From the NCBI RefSeq assembly GCF_002270415.1, contig NZ_NNRI01000022.1:620001-684000 (forward strand): a DNA stretch of 64,000 nt, written 5' to 3'. The stretch comes from Mesorhizobium sophorae (GTDB taxonomy: Bacteria > Pseudomonadota > Alphaproteobacteria > Rhizobiales > Rhizobiaceae). The translations under genes and the position numbers were made by a program. Below are positions 26,010 to 33,768 of the stretch, one piece after another. The stretch's first letter is position 1; each line of letters begins with the position of its first letter. The notes beneath the pieces were generated by a model that was given only the letters and a program-made list of their open reading frames with translations, was not told the DNA's origin and ran no database searches.

Positions 26010-27017
26010 TTAGTTGGAGGCCTTGGCGGCCTGCGCATATTGCGGATCGGCGGCTGAGGCGTAGCTGTCCTTGATGGCGGTGATCTTCTTCTGGTCCTTC
26101 AGGAAGCCCGCAGTGTCCTTGAGGATTTTCGCGACGGCGCTCTTGTCGCCACCGCCCAGCCATTTGTCGGAAGCCTGTTCGTCGAGCGGCGGAACCACCG
26201 TCGTCTTCAGCTGCTCCGAATTTTCGGCCGCCGTACCGCCCTGCAATTTGGCGATCGCCTTGGCGCTCTCGGAGTCCGGTCCCCAGGCGGCCGGATTGCT
26301 CAGATAGGCGGTGTTGTAGCCGTCGATCAGCCGCACATACTGGCCGAGGAAGTCGGGATTGGCCTTGGCGAAATCACCGGTCACGACAAGCGCGCTGAAG
26401 GTCGGAGCGCCACGATCGGCGACCTGGCCGGCTGTGAGCAGGACCTTGCCGTTCTTCTTGAGTTCGGAGAGTGCCGGATCCCAGACGAAGGCGCCATCGA
26501 TGTCACCGCGCTTCCAAGCCGCGACGATCTCGGGCTGCGGAATGGCGATGACCTGGGTTTCCTTCTCCGTGATACCTTCCTGCTTGAGTACGGCGAGAAG
26601 CTGGTAATGGTCAGTCGAGACGGGTGCTGCGGCGAGCTTCTTGCCCCGCAAGTCGGCCGGCGACTTGATCTCGGGCCGCACCACCAGGGCTTCCCCGTCA
26701 CGAGAGACCGAGGAGATGTAGAACGCCTTCACGTCGATGCCCCTGCTGACGGCGGCGGCGAAAGGGCTTGATCCGACATCACCGATCTGGACGTCGCCGG
26801 ATGCAATGGCGGCGAAGATGTCGGCGCCTGAATTGAAGCGGCGGAATTCGATGTCCCAGCCGGTCTTCTTGGCAAGATCGCCATTGGCAATGCCGAGATT
26901 GTACGGATTGGCACCCGTCTGGTAGGCGATGACGACTTTCTTGTCGGCGGCAAGCGCTGCGGCGGAGCTGGCCGCCAGGGCAAGCCCGACTAGGGCAGCG
27001 GAAATCAGTTTTCGCAT
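26010..27017 (-). CDS. tauA: Taurine ABC transporter substrate-binding protein
   Basis: This 335-aa periplasmic protein has a Sec signal (MRKLISAALVGLALAASSAA, cut after ALA). Its mature part starts KKVVIAYQTGANPY and holds the TauA-like string SGDVQIGDVGSSPFAAAVSR, EALVVRPEIKSPADLRGKKL and DIDGAFVWDPALSEL. These agree with E. coli TauA region by region. It heads the tauA-tauB-tauC-ssuD run. Sulfur-starvation control is expected for such operons; no specific operator was identified. Confidence 0.92.
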   Translation of the reverse strand: MRKLISAALVGLALAASSAAALAADKKVVIAYQTGANPYNLGIANGDLAKKTGWDIEFRRFNSGADIFAAIASGDVQIGDVGSSPFAAAVSRGIDVKAFYISSVSRDGEALVVRPEIKSPADLRGKKLAAAPVSTDHYQLLAVLKQEGITEKETQVIAIPQPEIVAAWKRGDIDGAFVWDPALSELKKNGKVLLTAGQVADRGAPTFSALVVTGDFAKANPDFLGQYVRLIDGYNTAYLSNPAAWGPDSESAKAIAKLQGGTAAENSEQLKTTVVPPLDEQASDKWLGGGDKSAVAKILKDTAGFLKDQKKITAIKDSYASAADPQYAQAAKASN

Positions 27018-27098
27018 GGTATCTTATTCCTTTGAAACAGAGGGCACAGCTTCGATTGCCGGCCCTGAGCGAGGGGCCGAGGATTAAAGTCCACTAAT

Positions 27099-27127
27099 AT
27101 TATAGACTTAGACAGGAATGAAATTCC
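27099..27127 (-). promoter_or_regulatory. Possible tauA promoter
   Basis: On the minus strand a perfect TATAAT (27104-27099) lies about 80 bp upstream of tauA. The hexamer 17 bases before it (GGAATT) is a poor -35, which suggests an activator. The rest of the 347-bp gap 27018-27364 shows only the kinase ribosome site at about 27350. Confidence 0.35.
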
Positions 27128-27364
27128 GAAAGGCTGGCCCTCGGTAAAAAATTGCGGCTTCGACGCGAACCGGCCCCAACGGATCATTCTCACGCAAACC
27201 CGAGGGGCCGGTCCGACGCATTATTTGTGGGGATCAGTTCGTTTATCGGCGGGTCGAATTTCTCTCGACTGCCGCGGCCGCCCTAGCTTGAACTAATGCT
27301 TGCTGTTCACCGGCTTGCGATTATGGTTGGCCAGGTTTTCTGAGGCGGCAGGGGAAACAGCATT

Positions 27365-29410
27365 TTGCCTCGTCGATCAGCTCGATCGCACCTGCTTGGT
27401 CTGATCGCGGCCGCGGTGATACCGGTCTGGCTCTTCGCGGCCTATCTGCTGGTCCAATATGCTGTGCATGAGCGGTCCCGCTTCGACCAGGACGCCCGCC
27501 AAACCGCCCGGCAGGTTTCGCTCGTTGTCGAGGGCGAACTAGCCAATCTTCAAACGACTCTCAACGGTTTGTCGAAATCGCCTGCTCTGGCCAATGGCGA
27601 TCTGGAAACCTTTCGCGGCGAGGCACTCAGCCTGGTCGAAGGGACGGACCGGATCATCGTCCTGCGCGATTTAGGTCGCAATCAGTTGTTGAATACAGGG
27701 ATCGGGCACGGTGAAGTTCTGCCGCCGGTCGAACCGATGCCGGCAGGGGATCTGGAGAAACTCAGAGCGTCCGGCATTTTCGTCAGCGACGTCTTTGCCA
27801 GCAAGGATTCCAAAAACTACCGCATAGCCGTTGCCATACGGGTGCCGGCGCCGACGGGCGAAGATCTGGTCCTTTCGATTTCCATCCCGACCGCGCGCAT
27901 CCGGGATGTGTTGATGCCTGCTGTTCTCGAGGGGTGGACGGTTGGTGTTGGAGATCGCCACGGAAGTTACGTGGCACGTTCCAGGTCGCATCAGGAGATG
28001 AGCGGCAAGCCTGGATTGCCGGAATATCTGGAAAAAATCGTTGGCCGCTCCGGCAGCTTCACTTCCCGCAACTTCGAGGGCACCACGCTGCTGGCGGGCT
28101 ACTACCGATCCTCCTATTCCGATTGGTTCTATACCGCCAACGTGCCGCTTTCGGAGGTGCAGGCGCCGCTATGGCGCTCGCTCGCGGCAATTTGCGGGAT
28201 CGGCCTGCTGGCGCTTCTTGTGTCGATCGCTCTCGGCTACGTCGTGGGAAAGCGCTTCACGGGAGCGACCACCGACCTAGCTGCCCGCGCTGAGGCGCTT
28301 GGTCAGGGCCGCGCAGTTGAGCCTATGTCCACCACGGTTGCCGAGTTCGGCGCCATTGCGCAGGCGCTGGTAGACGCCGAGCGTGCCATCGCCGAGCGCC
28401 GATATGAATTGGAGACAGTACTGGAGACGGTGCCGGCAGCAGTCTGGTTCACCTATGACCCCCAAGCCCTTCAGGTCATTCGCAATCGCTTCGCGGCGGA
28501 ACTCATGGGTCTGCCGACCGACGCCCGCAAATCGTTTGGCGCGCCCGACCTCGTGATCAACACCGTGGCGGTCAAGGACGGCCATACCGTGAGCCGGCAG
28601 GACCGGCCTCTAAGTCGGGCCATGCGTGGAGAGCTGACAGACAACGAAGAATTCGCCTATACGCTTCCGTCTGGCGTGGAGCGCTTTCTGCTCTCGAGCG
28701 CGCGTCCGATCCGCAGCCCGGGCGGCAGCATAATTGGTGCCGTGCAGATCAGCCTTGATATAACCGACCGCAGACGCGGCGAAGAGCATCGCAAATTGCT
28801 GGTCAACGAACTCAACCACCGCGTCAAGAACACGCTTTCGGTGGTCCAGGCAATCGCAAGCCAGACGATCCGCAACGCAACCACTTTGCCCGAGGCAGGA
28901 CGGGTCCTGTCTGACCGGCTCATCTCGCTGGCGAAGGCGCACGATATCCTGACGCAGAAGAACTGGAGCGGCGCCGATCTCCATGATCTGGTCACAGCCT
29001 CGATCAAGCCGCATGCTCCGATCGAACGATTTCAAATCAGCGGAGGGAAGGTTTGGCTTCCGCCCAACGTCGCCCTTTCATGTGCTCTAGCACTTCATGA
29101 ACTTACGACAAATGCGATCAAATATGGGGCGCTGTCGAATGCAAACGGCAGGGTTTCGCTATGCTGGAAGCTTGTTGGTCAAAAACAGCAACGCCAACTT
29201 GAACTCGAATGGCGAGAGACTGGTGGCCCGACCGTCGGCCCCGTCGAGCGCAAGGGGTTTGGCACCCAGCTCCTGGAGCGCATATTCGACTCCGATTCCG
29301 CGGGACGCGTGGTGCTGACTTTCGAAAGGTCGGGACTGGTCTGCCTTTTCCAGGTGAACCTGTCTGAGCCGAATGAGGCCGAAGCACATTTTCCAGGCAG
29401 CGAAACTTAG
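27365..29410 (+). CDS. HWE-family sensor histidine kinase with PAS domain
   Basis: This 681-aa membrane kinase starts at TTG (27365), nine bases after AGGGGA. Two membrane helices (residues about 9-30 and 272-293) enclose a periplasmic sensor region of roughly 240 residues, probably dCache-like. A HAMP-like linker, a PAS domain (about 340-465, ending SLDITDRRR) and the HWE kinase domain follow: phospho-acceptor His in NELNHRVKNTLSVVQAIA, N-box ALHELTTNAIKYGALS and the WxE motif LEWRETGG. HWE kinases often feed the general stress response in Rhizobiales. No response regulator gene is adjacent. Confidence 0.9.
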   Translation: MPRRSARSHLLGLIAAAVIPVWLFAAYLLVQYAVHERSRFDQDARQTARQVSLVVEGELANLQTTLNGLSKSPALANGDLETFRGEALSLVEGTDRIIVLRDLGRNQLLNTGIGHGEVLPPVEPMPAGDLEKLRASGIFVSDVFASKDSKNYRIAVAIRVPAPTGEDLVLSISIPTARIRDVLMPAVLEGWTVGVGDRHGSYVARSRSHQEMSGKPGLPEYLEKIVGRSGSFTSRNFEGTTLLAGYYRSSYSDWFYTANVPLSEVQAPLWRSLAAICGIGLLALLVSIALGYVVGKRFTGATTDLAARAEALGQGRAVEPMSTTVAEFGAIAQALVDAERAIAERRYELETVLETVPAAVWFTYDPQALQVIRNRFAAELMGLPTDARKSFGAPDLVINTVAVKDGHTVSRQDRPLSRAMRGELTDNEEFAYTLPSGVERFLLSSARPIRSPGGSIIGAVQISLDITDRRRGEEHRKLLVNELNHRVKNTLSVVQAIASQTIRNATTLPEAGRVLSDRLISLAKAHDILTQKNWSGADLHDLVTASIKPHAPIERFQISGGKVWLPPNVALSCALALHELTTNAIKYGALSNANGRVSLCWKLVGQKQQRQLELEWRETGGPTVGPVERKGFGTQLLERIFDSDSAGRVVLTFERSGLVCLFQVNLSEPNEAEAHFPGSET

Positions 29411-29463
29411 ACCTCGCTGTTCAGTCCGAACTATTTTCGGGTGCGCCAATGGCGCATGGCGGA

Positions 29464-30686
29464 CGGTGAGTTCAACTGGTCACCGCAACACCTTCTGTAG
29501 CCTATCGGCCGGCGTTTCGAAGTCCAGGATTTTTCGGGGGCGCTGATTGAGCCGCAGAGCGACGGCGTTGAGTTGGGCCTGGGAGACACGGGAGAGGTTG
29601 GTTGCTCTCGGGAAGTACTGCCTGAGCAGACCGTTGGTATTTTCGTTGGTGCCGCGCTGCCAGGGACTGCGCGGATCGCAGAAGTAGACCTGTAGATCGG
29701 TTGCAACGGTGAAGCTCCTGTGACGAGCCATCTCCTTGCCCTGGTCCCATGTCAACGAGCGCCGCAGCTCTTCGGGCAATGTGCCGATCTGCTTGGCGAG
29801 GGCCGCCACGACGGTGGCCGAGTCCCTTCTCGTCAACTTCACAAGCATCGTGAACCGGCTGTGTCGTTCGACGAGGGTGGCGATGTTCGTGTCGTTCGCA
29901 CCGGTGAGCAGATCACCCTCCCAATGGCCTGGGATAGCTCGATCCTCAGCCTCAGCGGGACGCTCGCGGATGGAGACCATATCGAGTATCTGCCCTTGCC
30001 CCGTCCGGCGCTGTGCACCTTTGGCGAGGCGCATCTGCCGTTTGGTGCGCAGATGTGCCGTCAGTTCCTTCTTGAGTACCCCTCGCGACTGGATGAATAG
30101 ACTGCGATAGATTGCTTCATGAGATATCCGCATGCTTGGATCGCCCGGGTACTCTCGCCTCAACCAGCCCGCTATTTGCTCCGGCGACCACTGTAGCGCC
30201 AGCTTTTGCGCGACCCGCCATCGTAGCCGTCCAGAGCATGCAAGGCGACACTGCTTCGGGCGTAGCGCGCGCTCCCAAGCCTGCTTGTCAGCCCGAGTTG
30301 CACGGTAAGTTCGCGTACCTCCATTGCGCGTGATCTCCCGACATATTGTCGATGGCGCGCGCCCAAGACTTCTGGCAATGGCGCGTATCGCAAGACCCGC
30401 CGCGATCCCCCGAGAGATCTCTTCTCGCTCCGCCAGTCCAAGCGCCCAAGCCGCTCTACGCCTTGCTGACGGAGCAATGCCGCCATGTAGGGATACGATC
30501 CGCTGCACGCCGGTTTTGTTCCTGCGGTCCAATGCCCGCGAGATCGACGAAATGCTTTGGCCTTGCTTCCATCGCTCCCAAAGCTCGGCCTTCTGCGCTG
30601 ATGTAAACCAGACCCGTGACGTCACCATGCGACACCTCCTCATCCTCTCAGACTAAAGGTGTTGCCACGATCGGTTGAACCCACCG
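29464..30686 (-). mobile_element. IS30-family insertion sequence
   Basis: A 1223-bp element is bounded by imperfect 31-bp inverted repeats at 29464-29494 and 30656-30686. The outer five bases (CGGTG), GTTCAAC and the inner GCAACACCTT are shared by both ends. One transposase gene fills it on the minus strand. No clear target duplication is visible in the flanks, so the exact outer borders may differ by a few bases. It separates the kinase gene from the stress-type island. Confidence 0.85.
29480..30628 (-). CDS. IS30 family transposase
   Basis: This 382-aa DDE transposase has an N-terminal helix-turn-helix (EREEISRGIAAGLAIRAIAR, GRAPSTICREITRNGG). Catalytic residues are in GHWEGDLLTG (D), LTWDQGKEMARH (D) and NENTNGLLRQYFPR (E), followed by RPRKILDFETPADRL, as in IS30. 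The ATG at 30628 follows GGAGG by about eight bases. The frame appears intact, so the element may be active. Confidence 0.93.
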   Translation of the reverse strand: MVTSRVWFTSAQKAELWERWKQGQSISSISRALDRRNKTGVQRIVSLHGGIAPSARRRAAWALGLAEREEISRGIAAGLAIRAIARSLGRAPSTICREITRNGGTRTYRATRADKQAWERALRPKQCRLACSGRLRWRVAQKLALQWSPEQIAGWLRREYPGDPSMRISHEAIYRSLFIQSRGVLKKELTAHLRTKRQMRLAKGAQRRTGQGQILDMVSIRERPAEAEDRAIPGHWEGDLLTGANDTNIATLVERHSRFTMLVKLTRRDSATVVAALAKQIGTLPEELRRSLTWDQGKEMARHRSFTVATDLQVYFCDPRSPWQRGTNENTNGLLRQYFPRATNLSRVSQAQLNAVALRLNQRPRKILDFETPADRLQKVLR

Positions 30687-30792
30687 ACCCTTTGAAGTCA
30701 TTCGCTTGAGTTGATTGCCGGCGTGTCGCTTCTGGCACCGTGTGATTTCAGGCTGCGTCGCAAGAACGGCGACAGATGGGATCGTCAGACCA

Positions 30793-31893
30793 TCAATCCG
30801 CAGTCTTGCCCAATGTGTCGGCGACGACCGCACCGCGCTTGCCCATGGGCAGAGCAGGGCCCGTGGTCGAGTCGACGGCCGTCTGATGTTCCATTTCCGC
30901 GTTGATGGCGGCGCCGGCAATAAGGATGATGACTGAAATCCAAGTCCACATCATCAAGCCGACCACCGCGCCAAGCGATCCGTACGTGGCGTTGTAGTTG
31001 GCGAAATGCTGCAGATAGAACGAGAAGAGCCACGATGCCCCGATCCAGATAGTGGTCGCGATCAAGGCTCCCCAACTCAGCCATCGCCACTTGGCATACT
31101 CTCGACTCGGCCCGAAGCGATAGAGCAGGGAAATGCCGGTCAGCGTGGTGCAAACCAGGATCGGCCATCGGGACGCCGCAACAAGCGTTTCGGTCCAGGC
31201 ATCAAGGTAGAAATAGCGCAACAATGCCGGAACGACGCCCACGGTTAGCAACAGCACGATGCCAATCAGCAAGGCTCCGACCGTAAACAGTATCGACATC
31301 AGGTTGAGGGTGATGAAGCTGCGTTTCTCGCGCTCTTCATAAGCTATGTTCATGGCGTCGAAGAGCGCCTTCATGCCGCTGTTGGCGCTCCATAGCGCGA
31401 CGCCAAGGCCGATGAAGAAGCCGGTTCCGAGAGCACCCGGTTTCTGCTTGGCCAGGGCCTGCAATTGGTCGCGAATAAGATCGAGCCCGCCCGATGGCAG
31501 CAAACCGCCCAGATAGGCGACATGATCCGCGACCGTGACAGGATCCGCGACGAAACCATAGATCGAAATGAAGGCCGCCAGCGCCGGAAACAGGGCGAGC
31601 AATAGATAGAAGGTCGCGCCTGCCGCGACCAGCAGGACCCGGTCCTTGTTGAATTCTTCCCACAGCCGCCAGAAGATATCCTTCCAGCCCAGTGCCGGGA
31701 TCTGTGATGGCCAGGCAGCATCGCGTCCGCGGCCTCTAGGCTCCGACCGCAGGGTGGCTTTGCTGCCTTCTGTGGTTGATGCAGCTCGACTGGCCGCTTC
31801 CCCATCGATGAGTGAGGGTTTCGTTCCGGTCGGCTGCTGTTTCCCTTCCGCCTTCGAAGCCACTGTGCGCGCCTCAATCAATCCCGCGTTCAA
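30793..31893 (-). CDS. YihY/BrkB family membrane protein
   Basis: This 366-aa inner-membrane protein has the YihY/BrkB pattern: FNKDRVLLVAAGATFYLLLA opens the first helix, WSANSGMKALFDAMNIAYEE is the family signature, and five further hydrophobic segments follow, ending near TWISVIILIAGAAINAEME. About 70 residues of polar N-terminus precede the domain. The frame opens at a TTG with no good ribosome site, so the true start may be further in. Function in the family is unsettled. Confidence 0.88.
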   Translation of the reverse strand: MNAGLIEARTVASKAEGKQQPTGTKPSLIDGEAASRAASTTEGSKATLRSEPRGRGRDAAWPSQIPALGWKDIFWRLWEEFNKDRVLLVAAGATFYLLLALFPALAAFISIYGFVADPVTVADHVAYLGGLLPSGGLDLIRDQLQALAKQKPGALGTGFFIGLGVALWSANSGMKALFDAMNIAYEEREKRSFITLNLMSILFTVGALLIGIVLLLTVGVVPALLRYFYLDAWTETLVAASRWPILVCTTLTGISLLYRFGPSREYAKWRWLSWGALIATTIWIGASWLFSFYLQHFANYNATYGSLGAVVGLMMWTWISVIILIAGAAINAEMEHQTAVDSTTGPALPMGKRGAVVADTLGKTAD

Positions 31894-32038
31894 CAGATGT
31901 CGTTGGGCGCCGCCAGCGCGGCAAATTACCTCTCGCCTGATCCGGCTTTGCTTAGCCGTCCAACACCGCCTTTCAGATCGGTGTATCTACGTCCCTTTCT
32001 GCGCGCTCCATTAGGCGACAAGCTATCCCCTAAGGACG

Positions 32039-32069
32039 GCCCGTCGCTGCCGTGAATGGAGCGACGGGC
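32039..32069 (-). terminator. Stem-loop downstream of the csbD-like gene
   Basis: A perfect 10-bp inverted repeat (gcccgtcgct / agcgacgggc) with an 11-base loop lies 42 bp beyond the CsbD-like stop. There is no T run, so termination is possible but unproven. Confidence 0.4.
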
Positions 32070-32110
32070 GTTATGATCAGTCGCGCTTCCGCGGGTCGGA
32101 GAATTCGAAC

Positions 32111-32314
32111 CTACCACCCCTGCCGGCCATACCAGTCATCGATATCGCGACGGGCTCGATCCTTCTCGATGCCGTAACGCTCCTGGATCTTGCCTTCGAG
32201 CTGATCGCGTTTACCGGCGATTCGATCAAGATCATCGTCAGTGAGTTTGCCCCATTGTTCCTTGATCTTACCCTTAACCTGCTTCCAGTTTCCTTCGACG
32301 CGGTTCCAGTCCAT
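32111..32314 (-). CDS. CsbD family stress protein
   Basis: This 67-aa protein starts MDWNRVEGNWKQVKGKIKEQ and has LTDDDLDRIAGKRDQLEGKI and ERYG, the full CsbD domain. CsbD-like proteins are small, abundant and stress-induced, with no known activity. GGAGA lies about nine bases before the ATG. An EcfG-type promoter (GGAAC-N16-CGTT) is found 34-58 bases upstream of the ATG. Confidence 0.92.
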   Translation of the reverse strand: MDWNRVEGNWKQVKGKIKEQWGKLTDDDLDRIAGKRDQLEGKIQERYGIEKDRARRDIDDWYGRQGW

Positions 32315-32347
32315 GACACAGGGTCTCCTTCGTTTCACACAAGGCCA

Positions 32348-32372
32348 AACGTCGTCCGAAGAGGGAGGTTCC
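32348..32372 (-). promoter_or_regulatory. EcfG-type (general stress sigma) promoter for csbD
   Basis: On the minus strand GGAAC (32372-32368) and CGTT (32351-32348) are separated by 16 bases, an exact match to the alphaproteobacterial EcfG/RpoE2 consensus. It is placed correctly to drive the CsbD gene and lies inside the divergent gap with the gene at 32376. Confidence 0.75.
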
Positions 32373-32375
32373 ACG

Positions 32376-32669
32376 ATGTCCTCGCCGTTCGGACTTTCTC
32401 AAAACGCTGTGCAGATGGCCGGAGCCTGTTGGGCTGGGCGGGCGGCAGGAACCATCCACCTCGCGGGCCGTTGGGTCACAGGAAGGGACATCCGACAGAT
32501 GGTTGACGAGCAAGGAAGGCCACCGGCTGCGACGGACGGCATGGCTCGTCATCTGGCTAGCGAGACCGGCATCACCGAAGCACAGGCCCGTGAGTTGATC
32601 GACTTCCTCGGGCTCAATTGGGCATCGCTCTTGCGGGAAGCGCGGATGCTGAAAAACAGGAAGCCTTAG
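32376..32669 (+). CDS. Small protein of unknown function with DUF3606-like end
   Basis: This 97-aa protein is divergent from csbD. The ATG follows GGGAGG by seven bases. The C-terminal 35 residues (ASETGITEAQARELIDFLGL, then REARMLK) resemble the helix pair of DUF3606-type proteins; the N-terminal part is unassigned. It precedes a perfect 16-bp stem-loop that probably ends its transcript. Confidence 0.65.
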   Translation: MSSPFGLSQNAVQMAGACWAGRAAGTIHLAGRWVTGRDIRQMVDEQGRPPAATDGMARHLASETGITEAQARELIDFLGLNWASLLREARMLKNRKP

Positions 32670-32733
32670 ACCGCAAGTTTCTGACTGGGATCATGTGGAG
32701 CCTGTCGGCAGCCAAGACAAACGGCCGAGCTTT

Positions 32734-32769
32734 GAGCCGTGTGATCCCGCTGACGGGATCACACGGCTC
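32734..32769. terminator. Perfect 16-bp stem-loop between convergent genes
   Basis: A 16-bp perfect inverted repeat (gagccgtgtgatcccg / cgggatcacacggctc) with a CTGA loop sits between two convergent genes that end at 32669 and 32777. It can serve as a bidirectional terminator, although neither side has a T tract. Confidence 0.6.
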
Positions 32770-32776
32770 GATAGTA

Positions 32777-33040
32777 TCAATATCCGTCGGGACACCGTGC
32801 GATGTAGACACGCCCATTGCGATCTCTGTAGCGGCACTGACCGGCTTCACTGGCATGCCCGATCACCGCGCCCGCGATGGCTCCAGCGGCACCGCCAACG
32901 ATCGCGCCTTTCACGGGATCACCGGCTACGGCGGCACCAATTGCCGCACCGCCTAGACCACCGACTGCAGCGCCCTGCTCGGTGCGCGAGCATGCTGCGA
33001 GCGGAATGATAAGGCTCAATATGAGCAATGTCTTTTTCAT
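32777..33040 (-). CDS. Glycine-zipper lipoprotein
   Basis: This 87-aa protein starts MKKTLLILSLIIPLAACS with a lipobox LAAC (Cys 17). A Gly/Ala-rich stretch follows (GAAVGGLGGAAIGAAVAGD, IVGGAAGAIAGAVIG), which is a glycine zipper, and the end (CRYRDRNGRVYIARCPDGY) holds two cysteines. GGAGG lies eight bases before the ATG; longer upstream frames lack a signal. It is likely an outer-membrane or periplasmic stress lipoprotein of the OsmB/YMGG type. Confidence 0.85.
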   Translation of the reverse strand: MKKTLLILSLIIPLAACSRTEQGAAVGGLGGAAIGAAVAGDPVKGAIVGGAAGAIAGAVIGHASEAGQCRYRDRNGRVYIARCPDGY

Positions 33041-33361
33041 GAGTTGTCCTCCAGCGGCCCGACATTGAGCCCGGTGATAAATGCGCGATTTGTTTTTTCG
33101 ATCCATCGATTTGCTAAATTGGCTTTTGATTGCGCGAGCCATCTTCAGCGAGGGCAGAAACGGAAGACCACGTACTGGCTCAAGCACGGGCTACTCGGCG
33201 CATCTGTCCGGCGAGGAAAACCTTCGCATCTGGAAAAGGCGGCATGGGCATTGGAACATTAGACAGTTCCAAGTGTTCACTCGGTGCGAGGGTTGCCACC
33301 AAATCCTCAAAGACCGGGCAAGAGAGCTTGGTCTGCCAAATCATTTTGAGGAGATCGAACC
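33041..33361. other. Intergenic region before the 25-aa peptide gene
   Basis: This 321-bp region separates the leftward lipoprotein gene from the rightward peptide gene. I see no gene in it, only the EcfG-like promoter at 33253-33277 and an AGGAG site just before 33362. Confidence 0.4.
33253..33277 (+). promoter_or_regulatory. EcfG-like promoter upstream of the 25-aa peptide gene
   Basis: GGAAC (33253-33257) and TGTT (33274-33277) are spaced by 16 bases, one base from the EcfG consensus CGTT. It lies 85 bp upstream of the small peptide gene. Confidence 0.45.
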
Positions 33362-33439
33362 GTGCACAGCATTATCTATCTCGTCGGGCTCGTCGTCGTC
33401 GTCCTTGCCGTTCTGAGCTTTTTTGGCCTCAGGAGGTAG
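33362..33439 (+). CDS. 25-aa single-span membrane peptide
   Basis: A 25-codon gene starts at GTG, eight bases after AGGAG, and encodes MHSIIYLVGLVVVVLAVLSF plus FGLRR. Almost the whole peptide is one hydrophobic helix with a positively charged C-terminus, so it should sit in the inner membrane. Its stop lies 13 bp before the next gene, and its own end contains the AGGAGG that may serve that gene. Very similar tiny frames (VGLVVVVLAVLSFFGLR pattern) are familiar to me from rhizobia, but no function is known. Confidence 0.65.
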   Translation: MHSIIYLVGLVVVVLAVLSFFGLRR

Positions 33440-33451
33440 CGCAAAGCCGAC

Positions 33452-33673
33452 ATGACCCAGACTGTTGAACCGCCAATATTGCCAGAGGGCAGCCCGGATC
33501 GGGAGATCAATTGTGAAGTCGCACTGGAGACCGCATTTGCTGCTTTGGTAACTGCCTCACAGGCGCAGGGATGGACACCCCACGAAACGGCCGTGACCCT
33601 GTTGAAGATTGCCACACAACATGGCCAGCAGGTCCAGGCTCTCGTTGCTGCAATCAAGAGCGAGCCGAAATGA
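33452..33673 (+). CDS. 73-aa protein of unknown function
   Basis: The frame starts MTQTVEPPILPEGSPDREIN and contains CEVALETAFAALVTASQAQG followed by TPHETAVTLLKIATQHGQQV, predicted to be largely helical and soluble. It follows the 25-aa peptide gene by 13 bp and is probably cotranscribed with it. No family is recognised. Confidence 0.6.
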   Translation: MTQTVEPPILPEGSPDREINCEVALETAFAALVTASQAQGWTPHETAVTLLKIATQHGQQVQALVAAIKSEPK

Positions 33674-33768
33674 GTCAATGGGTTGGCAACGCGGTAGTGG
33701 AACAGTTTGAACTCTGAAGCGCTGGCTATTTCTAGCGGCTTCGACCGCCGTCAAAAGGTCGCCAATTT

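Noticed and set aside
29464..30686. Cargo genes or CRISPR-like arrays associated with the IS30 element
   Set aside because: The element holds only the transposase gene, and no regularly spaced repeats occur anywhere in the window.
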